A stretch of DNA of 64,000 nucleotides from Solobacterium sp. UBA3691 (GTDB taxonomy: Bacteria > Bacillota_I > Bacilli_A > Erysipelotrichales > Erysipelotrichaceae), in contig DFIS01000082.1 in assembly GCA_002372175.1 (NCBI GenBank), positions 10,541 through 74,540 on the forward strand, read 5' to 3'. Of the stretch, positions 7,945 through 18,600 are shown one piece after another (position 1 is the first letter of the stretch; every line of letters begins with the position of its first letter). A program made the position numbers and the translations under genes. The notes below the pieces were generated by a model, which was not told the origin of the DNA, did not search any database, and saw only the letters and a program-made list of their open reading frames with translations.

Positions 7945-9954
7945 ATGAAACTGACATATGCAGGATTAAAGGACAGAGAAGCGTGGGAAAAAGCCGGTAT
8001 TACACTGCCGGGGTATGATCCGGAAGTGCTGGCGGCGAAGACAAGAGAGACACCGGTATGGGTCCATTTCGGTATCGGCAACATCTTCCGGGTATTTACC
8101 GGAAGTATTGCGGACAGGCTTGCGGAGAACGGATGGATGGATACAGGGATCACCTGTGTGGAGAGCTTTGATTATGAAGTGCTGAACAAGATCTATGATC
8201 CGTACGATAATCTGTCACTGAATGTGATCCTGCATGCGGATGGAACGGTTGACCGTAAAGTGATCGGTGTCTTTGGCGAGGCTGTCAGAGCAGATGCTTC
8301 ATGTCCCCCGCAGTGGCAGAGACTGCAGGAGATCTTCAGCAGTGCGTCCCTGCAGATGGTCACATTTACGATCACCGAGAAGGGATATGCCCTGAAGGAT
8401 GAGAAGGGTAAATACTATCCGTTTGTACAGAAGGATATTGATGATGGTCCTGAACATGTAAGCAGTGTGCCGGCGATCCTGGCTGCGATGCTTAAAGAGC
8501 GCTTTGAACACGGCGGATATCCTCTGGCACTGGTATCCATGGATAACTGCTCACGCAACGGTGAGACCCTGCGGAATGCGGTGCTGACGGTAGCGGAGGA
8601 GTGGTATGCACAGGGTAAAGTCAGTGCTGACTACATATCCTATGTATCGGATGAGAACAAAGTGTCCTTCCCGTGGACGATGATCGACAAGATCACGCCG
8701 AGACCGAGTGAAGAGATCGCCAAAGATCTGGAAGCCCGCGGCGTGGAAAACATGATGCCTGTAGTTACCGCAAAGCATACGTTTATTGCGCCGTTTGTGA
8801 ATGCCGAAGGTCCGCAGTATCTGGTCGTTGAAGATCACTTCCCCAACGGCAGACCGCCGCTGGAGAAAGCCGGTGTATACATGACTGACCGTGAGACTGT
8901 AAACAAGGCTGAACGCATGAAGGTCACGGTATGTCTGAATCCTGTACATACAGCATTAACAACATACGACTGCATGCTTGGCTATGATCTGTTTGCGGAC
9001 GGTATGCACGATCCCGAGCTGGCAGAGCTGGCAAGACGGATCAGTTATGTGGAAGGCATGGATGTTGTGCCTGATCCCGGTATTCTCTCACCGAAGACAT
9101 TCCTGGATGAACTGTTTGAGGAGAGATTCCCGAACCGGTATCTGGGGGATACTTCCCAGCGTATCTCGGTGGATATCTCGCAGATGGTGGGTATCCGCTT
9201 CGGTGAAACGATCAAGGCATATGTGCAGAAGTACGGCAGTGCTGAGAGGCTGACAGCTGTACCTCTGGCAATTACAGGCTGGCTGCGGTATATGCTTGCG
9301 GTCAATGATGACGGAGAACCGTTTGAACTGGCACCGGATCCCCGGGGCAGGGAGATCTGGGACTACATGCAGAAGAACTTCCGGCTTGGTCATCCCGAGG
9401 AAGTCGGTGATAAGCTGAAACCGGTGCTGACCAACGCGAATATCTTCGGCAGTGATCTGTATGCGTCAGGCCTGGGCGAAAAGATCGAACAGATGTTCAG
9501 GGAAGAGATCGCCGGACCCGGGGCTGTGCGCAGTACGCTGAAGAAGTATCTGACGGAGGAGAAGACGATGAAGATCAGTGAACAGGTAACAGGTATCCAG
9601 CATCTTGGTCTGCCTACGGACCGTTTTGCGGAGACATTGCAGTTCTATCAGGGTCTGGGTTTTGTCATCCAGTGGCAGGCAGCAGACAGAGAAGTCGCTT
9701 TCCTCAAGCTTGGAGAAGCAGTCATCGAAGTCTATACTTCCGACAGTGTGCATCCGGTATGGGGTGCCTGGGACCATGTGGCTCTGAATGTGAAAGATGT
9801 AGAAGCAGTCTATGCGGAGATCAAAGCCGGCGGCTATACATTTGCGGAGGGAGAGGACGGACCGGTCTTCCTGCCGTACTTTGAGAATGGTGTAAAGTTT
9901 TTTACGATCATTGGTCCGAATAACGAAAAGCTTGAATTTAATCAGTTTCTTTAA
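7945..9954 (+). CDS. Mannitol-dehydrogenase-family oxidoreductase fused to a VOC/glyoxalase domain
   Basis: A 669-residue two-part protein. Residues 1 to about 535 are a polyol-specific long-chain dehydrogenase (mannitol 2-dehydrogenase, fructuronate/altronate reductase, arabinitol dehydrogenase group). GIGNIFR at 43-49 is the nucleotide loop and K326-x5-N332-x2-H335 the catalytic signature. Residues 542-669 are a vicinal-oxygen-chelate domain with IQHLGL, WDHVALNV and EKLEF, carrying the usual His/Glu metal-ligand pattern. The frame is continuous, but residue 542 is a Met preceded by a strong Shine-Dalgarno, so a free VOC protein may also be made. The natural length of the dehydrogenase family is about 480-540. 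A VOC epimerase or isomerase acting on the same keto-sugar is a plausible role. Confidence 0.85.
   Translation: MKLTYAGLKDREAWEKAGITLPGYDPEVLAAKTRETPVWVHFGIGNIFRVFTGSIADRLAENGWMDTGITCVESFDYEVLNKIYDPYDNLSLNVILHADGTVDRKVIGVFGEAVRADASCPPQWQRLQEIFSSASLQMVTFTITEKGYALKDEKGKYYPFVQKDIDDGPEHVSSVPAILAAMLKERFEHGGYPLALVSMDNCSRNGETLRNAVLTVAEEWYAQGKVSADYISYVSDENKVSFPWTMIDKITPRPSEEIAKDLEARGVENMMPVVTAKHTFIAPFVNAEGPQYLVVEDHFPNGRPPLEKAGVYMTDRETVNKAERMKVTVCLNPVHTALTTYDCMLGYDLFADGMHDPELAELARRISYVEGMDVVPDPGILSPKTFLDELFEERFPNRYLGDTSQRISVDISQMVGIRFGETIKAYVQKYGSAERLTAVPLAITGWLRYMLAVNDDGEPFELAPDPRGREIWDYMQKNFRLGHPEEVGDKLKPVLTNANIFGSDLYASGLGEKIEQMFREEIAGPGAVRSTLKKYLTEEKTMKISEQVTGIQHLGLPTDRFAETLQFYQGLGFVIQWQAADREVAFLKLGEAVIEVYTSDSVHPVWGAWDHVALNVKDVEAVYAEIKAGGYTFAEGEDGPVFLPYFENGVKFFTIIGPNNEKLEFNQFL
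9555..9570 (+). promoter_or_regulatory. Internal ribosome binding site and start codon in the fusion gene
   Basis: GGAGGAG (9555-9561), six bases, then ATG (9568-9570), in frame and exactly at the domain boundary. It is as good as the start sites of whole genes in this operon and would give a 128-residue VOC protein. Confidence 0.55.
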
Positions 9955-9960
9955 GTATGT

Positions 9961-9987
9961 ATGATCCCGGATCTTCCGGGATCATAT
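9961..9987 (+). terminator. Intercistronic hairpin
   Basis: ATGATCCCGGA and TCCGGGATCAT form a perfect stem with a tiny loop; the downstream run ATTTAT is weak. It may end or attenuate transcription before the SDR and kinase genes. Confidence 0.55.
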
Positions 9988-10068
9988 TTATCCAGCCGGA
10001 AACAGACAAATCTCCTGTATCAGGACAAGAAGAACTCTCGTGTGTAAGGATAAGGAGGTTTTTTCACG

Positions 10069-10845
10069 ATGGGTATAATTGAAAAGATGCGTCTGGATGG
10101 GAAAAAGGGCTTCGTGACAGGAGGTGCCAGAGGGATCGGCAAGGCAACAGCGACAGCGTTTGCGGAAGCCGGTGCCGACATTGCGATCGTGGATATCGAT
10201 CTTGAGACAGCGGAACAGACAGCGAAGGAGATCGCTGAACTGACCGGCAGGAAGGTCATCGCGGTCAAGTGTGATGTGACGGTCGAGAGTGATGTACAGG
10301 CGATGGTGGATACCGTCGTCAATGAACTCGGGGGGCTTGATTTCTGCCATGCCAATGCCGGGATATGCATCAACGAGGCAGCCGAGACGATGACGTATGA
10401 ACAGTGGCTGCGCAACATTAACGTTAATCTGAACAGTGTCTTCCTGACTGATACGATCGCCGGAAGGTATATGCTTGCGCATGGCGGCGGCAGTATCATC
10501 AATACCGCCAGTATGTCTGCACATATCGTCAATGTACCGCAGCCGCAGTGTGCGTACAATGCGTCCAAGGCAGGCGTGATCCAGCTGACCAAGTCTCTGG
10601 CCGTTGAGTGGGCAAAACGCGGTGTCAGAGTCAACAGTATCAGTCCCGGTTATATCGGTACCGATCTTACCCTGAGTTCGGAGACACTGAAGCCGCTGAT
10701 CGCACAGTGGAACGCAATGGCACCGATGGGCAGACTCGGCACTCCGGAAGAACTGCAGGCAGTCTGCGTATATCTGGCAGGGGATGCGGCAGGCTTTACG
10801 ACCGGATCTGACTTCATCGTCGACGGCGCCTTTACGTGCTTCTGA
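10069..10845 (+). CDS. SDR-family sugar/polyol dehydrogenase
   Basis: A 258-residue classical short-chain dehydrogenase. TGGARGIG (17-24) is the cofactor loop, VDID near 41-44 favours NAD(H), NAG lies near 96-98, and Ser148, Tyr163 and Lys167 (YNASK) form the catalytic set. Relatives in sugar operons act as D-arabinitol, sorbitol or gluconate dehydrogenases. Ribosome site AAGGAGG precedes the ATG. The kinase starts five bases after its stop, so the two are probably translated together. It is the third oxidoreductase of the operon, pointing to stepwise oxidation and reduction of one carbon skeleton. Confidence 0.88.
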   Translation: MGIIEKMRLDGKKGFVTGGARGIGKATATAFAEAGADIAIVDIDLETAEQTAKEIAELTGRKVIAVKCDVTVESDVQAMVDTVVNELGGLDFCHANAGICINEAAETMTYEQWLRNINVNLNSVFLTDTIAGRYMLAHGGGSIINTASMSAHIVNVPQPQCAYNASKAGVIQLTKSLAVEWAKRGVRVNSISPGYIGTDLTLSSETLKPLIAQWNAMAPMGRLGTPEELQAVCVYLAGDAAGFTTGSDFIVDGAFTCF

Positions 10846-10849
10846 TCGT

Positions 10850-12448
10850 ATGGAACAAAGAGAACTGATCGAACAGGGCAGAACAGCCCTGGGTATAGAG
10901 TTTGGTTCTACCCGCATCAAGGGTGTACTGATCGACTATGACGGCAATGTCCTGGCATCCGGCGGCTATGAGTGGGAGAACACGCTGGTAGACGGTGTCT
11001 GGACATATGCTCTGGAAGATGCGGTAACGGGTATGCGTGCCTGCTATGCGTCACTGCGTACCGAGGTTGAAAAGAAGTACGGCATTACCCCGAAGACGTT
11101 TGGGGCGATCGGGCTCAGTGCGATGATGCACGGGTATATCGCTCTGGACAGGGAGGACCGGCAGCTTGCACGTTTCCAGACCTGGCGGAATACCAATACG
11201 GGGAAGGCAGCCGATGCCTTGACCGAAGCATTTAACTTTAATATCCCGCTGCGGTGGTCAGCAGCTCACCTGTATCAGCGGATGCTGGACAAAGAGGCAC
11301 ATGTGGAGCACATATCCTCGGTATTTACCCTGGCTGCGTATATGCATTATCTGTTAACAGGCAGAAAAGTGATCGGAGTCGGCGATGCGGCCGGGATGTT
11401 TCCGATCGATTCGAAGACCCTGGACTATGACGAAGGGATGGTCGAAACGTTTGACCGCATGGCTGCCAAGGCAGGATATCCGGGAATCCGTCTGCGGGAG
11501 GTATTCCCTGCTGTCCTGACAGCCGGAGAAGAAGCCGGTACGCTGACGGAGGCAGGTGCTGCCTTGCTGGATGACAGCGGGAATCTCTGTGCAGGGATCC
11601 CTCTCTGTCCGCCGGAAGGAGATGCCGGGACCGGGATGACGGCCACAAACTCCGTAGCACCGCGCACGGGCAATCTGTCTGCCGGCACCAGCAACTTTGC
11701 AATGGTAGTACTGGAAAGACCGCTGCAGAAGCTGCACAGGGAGATCGACATGGTCACTACACCTTCCGGCTTCCCGGTAGCGATGTCACACGCGAATAAC
11801 GGTACGTCGGACCTGAATGCCTGGGTCGGCCTGTTCGCAGAATTCTGTACGCTGATGGGTATTGAAGCCGACAGGAATACGCTCTTCAGCAAGCTCTACA
11901 CGCACTCGATGAGCGGTGATCCCGACGGCGGCGGACTGCTCTCGTACGGGTATTACTCGGGCGAGAATATCACGTTTATCAACGAGGGAAGACCGCTGTT
12001 TGTGCGGACACCGGACAGTCACTTCAATCTGGCAAACTTCTTCAAGGTGAATCTGTATACTTCCCTGGGTGCGGTCAAGCTTGGCATGGATATCCTGCTG
12101 AAGGATGAAGGTGTAAAGCTTGACAGGATCATGGGTCACGGCGGTCTCTTCAAGACACCGTTAGTCATGCAGAAGGTACTGGCAGCGGCTGTAAATACAC
12201 CGGTCACGGTCATGGCAACAGCCTCCGAGGGTGGAGCCTGGGGCATTGCCCTGCTGGCAGCGTATCTTGCGGACGGGAAGAAAGACGGAAAACTGGAAGA
12301 ATACCTGGATCATAGAGTATTTGCAGGTCTGACCGGTGATGCCGTGGAGCCTGATCCGGAAGAAGTGAAAGGCTTTGAAGAATTCACAAAACGGTATCTG
12401 GCAGGACTTGAGATCGAGAAAGCCGCCATCAAAGCTGTAAACTGGTAA
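10850..12448 (+). CDS. FGGY-family carbohydrate kinase (xylulokinase/ribulokinase-like)
   Basis: A 532-residue sugar kinase. The start is placed at ATG 10850, just after the SDR stop at 10845; an upstream in-frame ATG at 10784 would lie inside that gene. There is no strong ribosome site, which suggests translational coupling. The N-lobe has GIEFGSTRIKGVLID (phosphate loop) and GLSAMMHGY; the C-lobe has GTSNFAMVV and the adenosine segment MGHGGLFKTP ... SEGGAWGIALLAAYL. It probably phosphorylates the ketose made by the operon's dehydrogenases, trapping it in the cell. A terminator follows, closing the operon. Confidence 0.87.
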   Translation: MEQRELIEQGRTALGIEFGSTRIKGVLIDYDGNVLASGGYEWENTLVDGVWTYALEDAVTGMRACYASLRTEVEKKYGITPKTFGAIGLSAMMHGYIALDREDRQLARFQTWRNTNTGKAADALTEAFNFNIPLRWSAAHLYQRMLDKEAHVEHISSVFTLAAYMHYLLTGRKVIGVGDAAGMFPIDSKTLDYDEGMVETFDRMAAKAGYPGIRLREVFPAVLTAGEEAGTLTEAGAALLDDSGNLCAGIPLCPPEGDAGTGMTATNSVAPRTGNLSAGTSNFAMVVLERPLQKLHREIDMVTTPSGFPVAMSHANNGTSDLNAWVGLFAEFCTLMGIEADRNTLFSKLYTHSMSGDPDGGGLLSYGYYSGENITFINEGRPLFVRTPDSHFNLANFFKVNLYTSLGAVKLGMDILLKDEGVKLDRIMGHGGLFKTPLVMQKVLAAAVNTPVTVMATASEGGAWGIALLAAYLADGKKDGKLEEYLDHRVFAGLTGDAVEPDPEEVKGFEEFTKRYLAGLEIEKAAIKAVNW

Positions 12449-12461
12449 TAAATATGAACAG

Positions 12462-12490
12462 AGCTCCTCTGATGCAGAGGGGCTTTATTA
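12462..12490 (+). terminator. Terminator of the sugar operon
   Basis: AGCTCCTCTG and CAGAGGGGCT pair around ATG and are followed by TTATTA. The remaining bases to 12640 hold only a possible -10 (TATACT, 12595-12600) and the ribosome site of the next gene. Confidence 0.7.
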
Positions 12491-12640
12491 CATATCAGGG
12501 AATATATCAGGCTGTACAGATACAGAATTTAGTAACTATCGGTATGTGATATTTATAACTTTTTAAATGTAGATTAGATACAGTAAGAGTTTGTTATACT
12601 GAAATTGAGTTAAATACGAACAGGGAAAGGGAGGAAGCAG

Positions 12641-15600
12641 ATGAAGAGAATAATACGAATCTTCCTGACTATGGTATTGTTATTTACCAGTGGTTTTGGA
12701 AATGGTTTCAGAGTTTATGCTGAGGGAAATGATCCTGATGCCGGCATTACGGAAGCTCCGGAAGAGATTCTGCAGGAAGACGAACCGCGGGAAGAACCTG
12801 TACAGGAAGAAGAGATAACGCTTCCTGAGGAAATGACCGGGGAAGAATCTGCATCCGAACCGGAAGATGAAGAACCTGTACTGGAAGAGGAGACAGTGCT
12901 TCCTGAGGAAACGGCTGCGGAAGAACCTGCACAGGAACCGGAAGATACGGAGATCACGGAGGAGACCGAAGAGCCGGAAACAGCGGAGATCTCCGAAGAA
13001 ATACAACCGGCAGAAGAGACGGAAACAGCGGAAGTCCCGGAAGAGGATGGCTCTGAAGAAGAACTGCCTGCCGAAGAAGGGGAAGAACCTGCTGTTGAAC
13101 AGGCTATGCCCATAAATACCGGAAATGCCTACGGTGTACTGTCCGCAGAGGGAGATCTGATCCTGTTCCGCAGCACGGAAGCCTATGAAGCAGGGACAGG
13201 GAAAACTGTCAGTATTGATGGTACGGAATATACAGGAACCGTATTTACCAACATTGAAGCACTGTATACCGCCGGGACCAGTCCTTTTGCAGGGAATACG
13301 GATATTCGTACGGTCAGTATCGCTGCCGGTCACGAGATCCAGCCAAAAGTATATTCAGGGTACTTCAGGAACTGTACGGAACTTGTCAGTGTGGACCTGA
13401 CGGGTTTTGATACAGGTTACGGTAATACCATGGTACAGATGTTTGCGGGATGCACAAAGCTTGAGACCGCAGATCTCAGCGGAATAAACAAGACGTATAA
13501 TATCGCACATGTCAGTCAGCTGTTTGCGGGATGTGAATCTCTGAAGACAGTACGTCTGATGCAGAATGCATCAAATATCATTCAGTACAACGAAATGTTT
13601 ACCGGCTGTACTTCTCTGGAGACACTGGATCTCAGTATGCTGAATACCGCAAAAGCCACAAATATGACCGGTATGTTTTCGGGATGCACATCATTGAACG
13701 AGATCATTCTGGGACCGCAGATGAGCGTATGGCAGACGAGTGCAAGACTGCCTGATGGTGCGTGGAAGAATGAAGCGATATCCGTTTCGCTGCCTTCTGA
13801 GGAGTTTGTTGCCCAATACCCTGAACACTGTACGGAATGGGCAGGCACCTGGGTAAGAGATACATACGGTACAGCTTATGCAGTACTGGAAAGTGACGGA
13901 GATCTGATCTTTACGAGATCTTTCTATACGTATGCCAATGAACAGGAAGGCACCCTGGTCAGCCGCAGCGGAGCTTCCTATACCGGTACGATCTTTACGG
14001 ATATTGAAGACGCACTCATACAGCCTCCCTGGTACAACAGAAAGCCGGATATCGTTACGGTTCAGGCAGAAGATACAGTTCGCCCGCTGACGATGGACAG
14101 CTGGTTTGCAGGCTGCAGCAATCTCACCTCATTCGATGCGCAGAACTTCGTTACCTCTTCCGTCACAAGCATGCATTATCTCTTTGACGGATGTTCATCA
14201 CTGGTAAATATCGATCATCTTGATCAGTTCAATACATCAAATGTAACGGATATGAGCGGTATGTTCTATTACTGCTCCAAGCTTACCTCTCTGGATCTCA
14301 GCAGTTTTCAGACATCTTCCATGACCGGAAGCATGAGATACATGTTCAGGGGCTGTGAGAAGATCACATCGCTGGATCTGAGCAGCTTTGACACTTCCAA
14401 TGTTACTGAAATGGCCAACATGTTTGAAGAGTGCCGTTCACTGGAAACACTGATTCTGGGCAGCGGCTTTACCGCAGAGAGTGTCAGCGGCAGTCTGGAA
14501 GCGATGTTCAGCGGCTGCGAGAGTCTGAAGACGCTGGATCTCAGTACATTTAATACACAGAATGTCACGAGTATGTACTTTATGTTCAACCGGTGCAAGG
14601 CTCTGGAGACCCTGACTTTCGGACCTGCGTTCAGCACGGCTAATGTCACGAACATGAACAGTATGTTCTATGACTGCGAGTCACTGAAGAATCTTGATGT
14701 CAGCGGCTTCAACACACAGAATGTCACAACGATGTACAACATGTTTGCGATCTGTGAAGCACTGGAAACGCTGACCTTCGGTCCCGGATTCAATACCTCC
14801 AATGTCACGGACATGGGTGCCATGTTTACCGGCTGTAAAGCACTGACCTCCCTGGATGTCAGCGGTTTTGACACCTCCAAAGTCACATTCTTTGCGGGTA
14901 TGTTCAGAGAATGCTATGCGCTTCTTTCCCTGGATCTGAGAAACTGGAATACATCCAGTGCAGAAAACATGTCACAGATGTTCTATCTCTGTGAGTCTCT
15001 GCAGACAATACAGCTGGATGAGAGCTTTGATACCTCCAATGTGAAGTACATGGACTGTCTGTTTGGCTTCTGTAAATCTCTGACCTCTCTGGATCTCAGT
15101 CATTTCAATACCTCCAAAGTTACAGGCATGTCAGACATGTTCAACGACTGTTACATGCTGGAGGAACTGGATGTCAGCAGTTTTGATACTTCCAATGTCA
15201 CCTCGATGAGTGCCATGTTCAGCAATATGACTTCGGTCAAGCACCTGGATGTCAGTAACTTTGATACCTCCAAAGTTACAGCAATGGACTGGATGTTCTA
15301 CAATATGCCGAAGCTGGAATCGATCACCTTCGGGGAGAATTTCAAAACCTCCTCGGTCAGCACAATGTCCTATCTGTTTACGAACGATGCGAGTCTGCAG
15401 GCGCTTGATCTCAGTACGTTCAATACCGCGAACGTGACAAATATGGCTGGCATGTTCGATGGACTGAATGCCCTGACATCCCTGACGTTAGGCAAGGGCT
15501 TTACCGTATGGCACAGCGGTGCTCCTCTGCAGGAGGGCATATGGGTCAATAAAGCCCGCGGACTGACGAAGACAAGCGGAGAGCTGCAGGCAGGCTATCC

Positions 15601-18600
15601 GGCAAACGCAGGTAAATGGTACGGCACGTGGGTCAGAGAAGACAGGGCATTCGCAGTCCTGCAGGATGACGGAGATCTGATCTTTACCCGAAGCAGAGAG
15701 TATCATCCAAATGCGGCACGCGGTACACTGACCGATCTGAAGGGCAATACTTATACAGGGTGGATCTACAGTGATGTAGAGGATACCGGAATGAGTGTAC
15801 CTTCGTGGGCAAATAACATCTCTGTGCGCAGAGCCTATGCGGTGGATACGATCAGACCTTTATCCATGGCTAACTGGTTCTATAACTGTACACAGCTGCA
15901 GTACTTCGACAGTACGAACTTTGACACCTCCGCATGTACAAATATGCATTACCTGTTCTTCCGGTGCGAGAGTCTCGAGGCTCCTGACCTCAGTCATTTT
16001 GATACCTCCAAGGTAACAAATATGTACGGTATGTTTGCGGAGAATAGAAGTCTCAGAAGTCTTGATCTGCATACATTCAATACCACTAAGGTTACCAATA
16101 TGAGCTGGATGTTCCACCTTGATGACAAGCTGGAATCTCTCGATCTCAGCAGCTTTGATACATCCTCCGTTACCGACATGTACAGTATGTTCGGTGCCTG
16201 CTATGCCCTGTCTTCCGTAAAGCTTGGAACAAAGTGGACGGTATGGCGCGACGGAGATTCCTACGGCAGGCTTCCGGACGGCAGCTGGTCCAACCTCGCA
16301 AAGAATATCACGATGAGTGCAGAAGAGCTGTATATGCAGTATCCTGTAAATGCCAAAACATGGGCCGGAGAGTGGTGCAGAGTCCATTCGTACGGTATCC
16401 TGCAGGATGACGGACAGCTGATCCTGACCAACAGTAAATATGTATATGGCAATGATACGATCGATACCCTGACTGATCTGAAGGGAAATACCTATACCGG
16501 CAGGATCTTTGCCAATATCGAAAACACCTCGGATACACCTTGGTATTCATATAAGTCACAGATCCTGTCTGTACGGGCAGCGGATACAGTCAGACCCGGA
16601 AACATGACCTCATGGTTCTATGAATGCAATAACCTGAAGACCTTTGACGGACATAATATCGATACTTCGGCATGTACATCATTCTATCTGTTATTTGCGG
16701 ACTGCTATGCTCTGGAGTATGCGGATCTTAGTACTTTTGATACCGCAAATGTGACAGATATGAGCTACATGTTCATCGACTGTCATGTCCTTCCGGCAAT
16801 CGATCTAAGCACCTTCAATACAGAGAAGGTAACCGACATGTCATACATGTTCAAAGGCTGCTATGCATTGGAAACACTTGATCTCAGCAGTTTCCATACG
16901 CCTCTGCTGAATTCGACCTACTACATGTTCTATAACTGCACCTCGCTGAAGACACTGGATCTCAGCAGGTTCAATACTGCTAACGTAAGCTCCATGTACA
17001 ATACGTTCAAATACTGTGATGCGCTGGAATCCCTGTATCTTTCTCCGGAATGGATCAGATGGTCAAGTGACAGCGGTCTGCGGGCAGGAACCTGGACGAA
17101 CGGAGCTCTGTACGTCAGTGAATTGGATCTGCAGAGCTGGTATCCGGACAATGCACAGGAATGGAAAGGCCTGTGGACATGGACAGATAAGACCTACGGT
17201 GATGTCGATCCTCTGGATACAGGAGATATCAGAGAAGGACTCTGGATCGGTCATCTGGATGACTATGACTACACAGGTAAGGCAATTACCCAGGATGTCA
17301 GAGTTTACCATGGCATGGTAAGACTCACACAGGGCAGGGATTATACAGTTAAGTACAAGAATAACAAGAATGCCGGCACGGCAACAGTTACCGTCACCGG
17401 TAAGGGAAACTACCAGGGCAGTCAGTCAAAGACCTTTGAGATCATCCCCTGGGATATCGATGCAACAAATACGGTGATCACCCTGAACAAGGATACATTC
17501 CTGTATAACGGGAAAGTACAGAAGCCCAAGGTGACATCGGTGGTCTATACGAAACCGGATGGTAATAAGGTCAAGCTGAAGGCTAATCAGGACTATACCG
17601 TAGAATACAGTGCAGGATCTGCAGATATCGGTTCATACTCAGTTACCGTCAAGGGTAAGGGCAACTACGACAAAAACGATGCGCTGACCCTGTGGTATGA
17701 GATCACCAATATCACTCCTGTTAACAGTCTGAGCATCAAGCTCTCCAGGACAAAGTATGCTTATGATGGTACAGCGAAATATCCTGATCCTGTATACGGG
17801 GCAGGAGTAGATCCGTCTAAGCTTACCGTTGCTTATGAGGATAATACGGATGCCGGCACGGCGAAGGTGACCTTCACCGGTGACGGTATAACATATGCAG
17901 GTTCGGTAACGAAGACCTTCGAGATCACCGGGACCCCGATCTCCAAGGCAAAGATCCTGTACTTTGAGAAGACCTGGCCGTATCTTGGCTATCCGATCAT
18001 TCAGGGTATCACTCTGGAATACGCAGATGTTCCGCTGGACGGTTCATCGTACAGTATCGAATACCTGAACAACACCGAGATCGGTACTGCTACGATGATC
18101 ATCACCGGTCAGAAAGGATTCACCGGTACCGTGAAGAAGACCTTCAGGATCTTTGGTACACAGTTCAAGGAAGATCTGTTTGAGATCAGCGGCTTCATGC
18201 CTGCGGTGGACTACACGGGTTCGGAAATCAGACAGGACGGTACTGTTCTGCATGACAAGATCATTGGCCACGATCTCGCAGAAGGAACACATTACACTGT
18301 CTCTTACAAGAATAATGTCAAGGCAGGTACGGCCACAGTCACATACACCGGCATGCATTCTGCCGGATTTGAGGGTTCCTTCAGTAAGACATTCAGGATC
18401 AACAAGCCATTGATCACGGCTTCGGATATCTCTCTGAACAGTATATACTTCTATACCAAGGGCGGAGTAAAACCGGTGCCTGTGGTTACCGTAAACGGCA
18501 GGAAATTGATCAATGGTACGGATTTCACGCTGTCCTACAAGAATAACAACAAACTGGGTACAGCCGGACTGACTGTCAAGGGCAAGGGAAACTATACCGG

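Noticed and set aside
12680..13333. Phe/Arg-rich and Ser-rich minus-strand open frames
   Set aside because: They are complements of the Glu/Pro-rich leader of the BspA-like gene; low complexity, no start signal.
14200..16900. Regular short repeats that might suggest a CRISPR array
   Set aside because: They are coding DUF285 units of about 70 bases with drifting sequence and no distinct spacers.
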